Made by a program: the position numbers and the translations under genes. A model generated the notes under the pieces. The model saw only the letters and a program-made list of their open reading frames with translations, did no database searches and was not told the DNA's origin. Below, piece after piece: positions 60,646-64,000 of a DNA stretch of 64,000 nucleotides. Within the stretch, counting starts at the first letter, position 1; every line of letters begins with the position of its first letter. Source of the DNA: Chytridium lagenaria (lineage: Eukaryota; Chytridiomycota; Chytridiomycetes; Chytridiales; Chytridiaceae). The stretch is taken from positions 1 through 64,000 of the forward strand of contig JAHLKC010000109.1 in assembly GCA_025449115.1 (NCBI GenBank), read 5' to 3'.

Positions 60646-60667
60646 TGTCTCCCCAAAAACGCGTTTC

Positions 60668-61171
60668 TGTTGAATACTTGTTGTTCACGGGGCTCAATTA
60701 AAACAAAGTTAAACGCACTTTTGCTTGAACAACGTTCTTAATTTATTTCGACTCAACACACGAGTCTTTAAATACTGAAACAAAACGAACAAGTAAAGAG
60801 GAAAGACAACACAAAGGTAAACCTATTGGAGACGCGTACACTCACGCGTTAAACTCTCCACTACAAAGATAAACAAATCAAAGAGCCTTGATGGGAACAA
60901 AGGTATTAAAGGCTAGAAGGGAATGTCCAATCACAAACAGGTAGAGTTATAATTAAACTGGCATAAAGAAAACAAACCAATCAAGGAAGGTAAATCAAAG
61001 TGGAAATTCAAATGAGTCCAGAATGTAAATTAGAAGTCCAGTGGGCGCGTTCGCGCTCAACTTGAACGATGCGTAAATTCCAGATCACTCTAGTGTTGCG
61101 CCCGACGCTGCGGACTAATGGTGCGAGTGATCCTGGCGCGTCCTTGTGAGTCAAGTGAGCGAAACCCAACA
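60668..61171 (-). repeat. Solo LTR of the Cop-8 family in Cop-7
   Basis: 504 bp, plus strand TGTTGAATACTTGTTG to CGAAACCCAACA, i.e. the Cop-8 LTR inverted. GTTTC is duplicated at 60663-60667 and 61172-61176. It therefore arrived separately. Confidence 0.92.
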
Positions 61172-61925
61172 GTTTCAAGTTTTGACGAGCTTAACATACT
61201 TTTAGAACGCTCGTTAAGGTTCCGGTTCATCCTCTCAGCAATACCGTTCTGTTGCGGTGTGTATGGCATGGTAAAGGTGAGTCGATTCCATGCTCCAAAC
61301 ACCAATCCTTCATTGCCTTATTGTTGAACTCCCCACCGTTGTCCGCCACAATCTCTTTTAGTTTTTGTTTAATGCGTTTTTCTGCTTCTTCTTTGTAGCC
61401 CTTGATGTACTTGACTGATTCGTTTTTCTTCTTGCATAAATAGACCGTCACGTAATTTGTGGCGCTGTCCACAATCGTTAAGAAGTAACGAGCGCCGCCG
61501 TTTGATGTGTTCTTCATAGGACCCACAATATTGACATGGATCTTCTCGAGCGGTTCTTTTGCTTTGAATTCGTCAGGTTTGTCAGGGAATGAAACTCTCG
61601 TCATCTTTCCATCAACACACCCTTCGCAAAGGTGAGTGTCCTCTTCATCTGTCATGTTGACTCCCTTTGCAACCTTCACTAACTTCTTCACACTCTTCTT
61701 TCCTAGATGACCCATCCTCAGGTGCCACTGATGCAGCGATACTGGCTTCCCAGCCCTTGCAACGGAGGTGCTGGGTTTAGACTCCGACGCTTGATCAAGG
61801 TAAATGAGGTTTTCCTTGCTGCTGTAAGTGAATGTTGCTAGCGCTTGTGCTGATGGTCCTTTCTTCGGTTTCAGATCATAGCCATCATCTTTTGGAAAGA
61901 TGTCCAGTTCTTTCTTCCTCGCCAC
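61172..61925 (-). pseudogene. pol: Integrase of Cop-7 with altered catalytic residue
   Basis: 232 codons open (61227-61925): GYDLKPKKGPSAQALATF, HQWHLRMGHLGKKSVKKL and CEGCVDGK (zinc unit), EKIHVNIVGPM, IVADNGGEFNNKAMKDW; then after a shift near 61290 TPQQNGIAERMN. The first catalytic Asp (HVDIVGP in Cop-2, Cop-4, Cop-6) is Asn here, which would inactivate strand transfer. The C-terminal continuation is in 55376-55963, beyond Cop-8 and the solo LTR. Confidence 0.9.
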
Positions 61926-62638
61926 CCAAGCGAGATCAGGTTCCGTCCGATGTTTGGTACGTACAAAACGTTCTTAAATATTAGTGTTCCGGTTCTACCT
62001 CCAATTCTAATCTTCACTTCACAGTCTCCGACTCCTCTCGATTCGAGCTCGCTCTGACTGTCAGCAGTGCTGATATTGCACTGGATTGAGCGATAATTCG
62101 TCAGGATGTTCCCCTGAAAGGTCATGTGGTGAGTGGCGCCTGAATCTAACATCCATCTAGTGTCTCTCGCTTGCAGCATGCCATCTCCAGTCATGTTGAC
62201 TGTTGGCACTGCGGCAACGAACACTACTGGATTCCCTCCGTTGTTGTTGTTGTTTTGATTGTTGTTCTGATTCGCTACGTTTGCATTAGGGCCACGGTTC
62301 CAACCACCACGGCTTCGACCACCTCTTCCGCGGCCTCCACGACCACGGAATCCACCACGTCCTCGTCCACGGAACTGGCCTCTTCCAGCTGCTGCTGGTT
62401 GAGCTTGATGTTCGTTATTACCATCATTTCTGTTGTCATGACTTCTTCTCGCACTCCAGCAATCTCTAGCTAGATGTCCACGACGACCACAGTTAAAACA
62501 TGCGCGGTCTTCACCTCCGCGTTGCCGTTCCTGATTGTTGTGTTGCCCTGCAGCATGCGCTTGAGCACCTTCACTGTTCTCTGTCTCCTTCTTTCTTTCT
62601 TTAATTTTGGTCTCGTGATCTAACAGTTTTCCCACCAC
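61871..62638 (-). pseudogene. gag-pol: C-terminal Gag and protease of Cop-7
   Basis: 255 codons in one frame, showing how Gag runs into PR in this family. Zinc knuckle CFNCGRRGHLARDC (62460-62505), RGG repeat GGFRGRGGRGRGGRSRGGW (62295-62355), Asn-rich spacer, VVFVAAVPTVNMTGDG, DTRWMLDSGATHHMTF (62110-62165) and FKNVLYVPNIGRNLISLG. A base loss near 61924 shifts it out of the integrase frame. Confidence 0.9.
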
Positions 62639-63193
62639 ATAGGCATAGTCGGTCTCTGCTTTAGCGTCGTTCTCGAGGAGATTTACGATAATATCATATG
62701 CTTCTGGTAGGGTGGTCAGAAGGATAGAGATGTGCTGCGGGGTTCCAGTGTCCTCCCCGCAGCCTTTAGTTGCTGGATTGTTGACGAGATCTCTGCAATG
62801 TAAGTCTTTAAGTCATCCTCTTCTTTCATCTCCAAGTTGGTGAGCTTTCTTCTAATCGCGTTTCTGTTTGTCTGAGCCTTTCTCTCATAGGTTTCGACGA
62901 TTTTATCCCAAGTTTCTTTAGGCGTTACTTCATCCTGGATTAGCGGTAAGATGATATCATGCACTCTTGATTCAATTCTCGCTTTTGCTTTCATATCCAG
63001 GTCTTCCTCTTCTAACCTAGTTTTCTTCTCGGCGTTTGTAGACGTGTCAACGACTGCATAGGGCGTCCAGCCCTTATCCACAATCTTCCAAAGGCCCTTC
63101 CTTGCCTTTGAGGTATCCGACCATGCGGTACTTCCAGATGTGGAACTGTGTGCCATTGAACATCACAGGTTTGTCGTCCTTTTCTTTCGTCAT
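62639..63193 (-). pseudogene. gag: N-terminal Gag of Cop-7
   Basis: ATG at 63193 (MTKEKDDKPVMFNGTQF). Four extra bases at about 63098-63101 shift the frame in GYLKGKGLW. The rest is open: TRLEEEDLDMKAKARIESRV, QTNRNAIRRKLTNLEMKEED, TYIAEISSTIQQLKAA, then a lost C at about 62757 before TLPEAYDIIV. Leader and PBS at 63194-63327. Confidence 0.87.
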
Positions 63194-63327
63194 CTTTCGT
63201 GTTGACTGGTTACTTTCTTTGGTGACTTGGGACTGATTCTTTCTTTCTTGCGATGCTCACACTCTTCTCTACTGGTCCTCAAATGGATCGTTCACTCCTT
63301 CTTCCAACCAGATGAAGTGCTACCACT

Positions 63328-63720
63328 TGTAGGGTTTTACGGGGCTCTTTGTAATAATAATAAACTTAATAAACTAATTTTTATATAATGAAATGTGAAC
63401 GAGGTCTCCAGAGGTGACGACTAATTAATACTGATGACAACTAACTTATTATTAATATAGCTTGAAAACAATACATTATGATATGTGGGTGGCACTCCTA
63501 GCCTTAACGTCTTCTGACCGTGCATCCCTCATTGTCACAGATACAGTTGTAAGAGGAAAAACATGCGGGGATTAAAGCTGACTCAAATGGCATGAGCAGC
63601 AAAACAAATAATGAATTTTAAACTCAGAATTAATTAAGGCTGAAATGAATGCGGGGGCACAAATGACTTAGTAACATAGATGTGAGTAAGTAAAACAAAC
63701 TAGAAAGTTGAAACCCAACA
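63328..63720 (-). repeat. 5' LTR of Cop-7
   Basis: About 393 bp, plus strand TGTAGGGTTTTACGG to GTTGAAACCCAACA. The left 200 bp match the Cop-2 LTR closely; the right part is more diverged. Confidence 0.85.
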
Positions 63721-63780
63721 TTTGAGATGGTCAGCATTACACATTTTTTGCTATTAGTAAAATCCAATTTTGCATGTAAA
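63721..63780. other. Short gap, nothing recognised
   Basis: AT-rich, lies between the Cop-7 LTR and the partial LTR at the right edge. Target duplication of Cop-7 cannot be checked because its 3' LTR is missing. Confidence 0.4.
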
Positions 63781-64000
63781 TGCTAGGGTTTTCGTCTTTC
63801 TATTATGTTTCACTCACCCACATTCTTATTTTGTCTAAGTTCTTTTTCCCCCAAACTTGTTTGATTTATTCGTTATTTGACTTTAAGTTGACCAGTCATG
63901 TTGAGCTCCTCATTCCAGTTGAGGATGCCTAAGCTTTATTATTTATGTTTGTTTTATGATGCGAAAAAGGAGGGATTGATGGGTCATGAGATCTGTTGGA
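63781..64000 (+). repeat. Partial LTR of the Cop-3/4/6 superfamily at the window edge
   Basis: CTCACCCACATTC, TTTTTCCCCCAAACTTGTTT, GAGCTCCTCATTCCAGTTGA and AGGAGGGATTGATGGGTCAT follow the order seen in the solo LTR 52871-53270 in the same (plus) orientation, at lower identity. It continues beyond base 64000. Confidence 0.8.

Larger units (their letters stand above)
55969..60648 (+). mobile_element. Cop-8, copia element of a separate family, 3' LTR lost
   Basis: 5' LTR 55969-56471, PBS, then altered leader, C-terminal gag, PR, INT, linker, RT, RNase H. It entered Cop-7 after GCCATTACAG. On the right the Cop-7 sequence resumes as CTCCCCAAAAACGCG at about 60649, so the 3' LTR, the last ~20 codons of RNase H and the second copy of the target duplication are deleted. 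The LTR at 60668 is not its 3' LTR: it is inverted and has its own target duplication. Confidence 0.88.
54858..63720 (-). mobile_element. Cop-7, copia element split by Cop-8 and a solo LTR
   Basis: The pieces are 54858-55968 (RT, linker, INT C-terminus), 60649-60667 (a few integrase bases), and 61172-63720 (INT, PR, gag, leader, 5' LTR). The RNase H end and 3' LTR are missing: at 54858 it abuts Cop-1 in opposite orientation. It is the same subfamily as Cop-2, with near-identical gag and linker. Confidence 0.88.

Noticed and set aside
55969..61171. A retrotransposon with inverted terminal LTRs, as in DIRS1-type elements
   Set aside because: The right LTR has its own GTTTC target duplication and lies in Cop-7 sequence, so it is an independent solo LTR. 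The Cop-8 3' end is simply deleted.
1..64000. CRISPR arrays, rRNA genes or bacterial operons
   Set aside because: No regularly spaced short repeats, rRNA-like blocks or ribosome-binding sites were seen. Content is eukaryotic transposons with introns.

Overview
The window is eukaryotic and consists almost entirely of transposable elements inserted into one another. I recognise no intact host gene. The only candidate host sequence is a broken two-exon fragment near 52.6-53.5 kb. GT-AG introns, copia and chromovirus-type gypsy retrotransposons, tyrosine-recombinase (DIRS/PAT/Ngaro-like) retroelements and a pogo-like DNA transposon occur together in several eukaryotic groups (fungi, oomycetes, algae). 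The sequence does not let me choose among them.

Layout. A plus-strand Ty1/copia element (Cop-1, 3643-54857) is the outer container and has been hit repeatedly. Cop-2 (1-3642, minus) sits in its leader. Cop-3 (5414-52026, minus, target duplication CACTT) sits in its integrase. Cop-4 (9852-51256, minus, GTATC) sits in the gag of Cop-3. Cop-4 has two large insertions. The first is a pogo-like transposon (Pogo-1, 11078-29385, TA duplication) in its reverse transcriptase; this holds a Ty3/gypsy chromovirus (Gyp-1, 12945-28838, AGAT), which holds a degraded copia (Cop-5, about 18542-23350, minus). The second is in its 5' LTR: a tyrosine-recombinase retroelement (YR-2, 33165-33585 plus 45184-51040), split exactly at its repeat junction by a relative (YR-1, 33586-45183), which holds the nearly complete copia Cop-6 (37257-42480, CCATA). 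Removing each insertion restores a continuous older sequence, so the order of events can be read off directly, up to six levels deep.

Right of Cop-1 lies another minus-strand copia (Cop-7, 54858-63720). It is interrupted by a plus-strand copia of a different family (Cop-8, 55969-60648) and by a solo LTR (60668-61171, GTTTC). A partial LTR runs off the right edge.

Gene content is that of selfish elements: Gag (CCHC knuckles, RGG repeats), protease, integrase, RT and RNase H of copia; RT, RNase H, integrase and chromodomain of gypsy; a coiled-coil/CCHC gag, RT-RNase H and tyrosine recombinase in the YR elements; and a DDE transposase in Pogo-1. Most copies carry a few frameshifts. The most unusual find is in Gyp-1, where an ExoIII/APE-family endonuclease domain lies between RNase H and integrase. 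Also notable are a second, OB-fold-like ORF in Pogo-1, the targeted nesting of the two YR elements with covarying stem-loops in their repeats, conserved introns in their gag genes, and Pol III-type tRNA-like sequences in place of the gag N-terminus of Cop-8.
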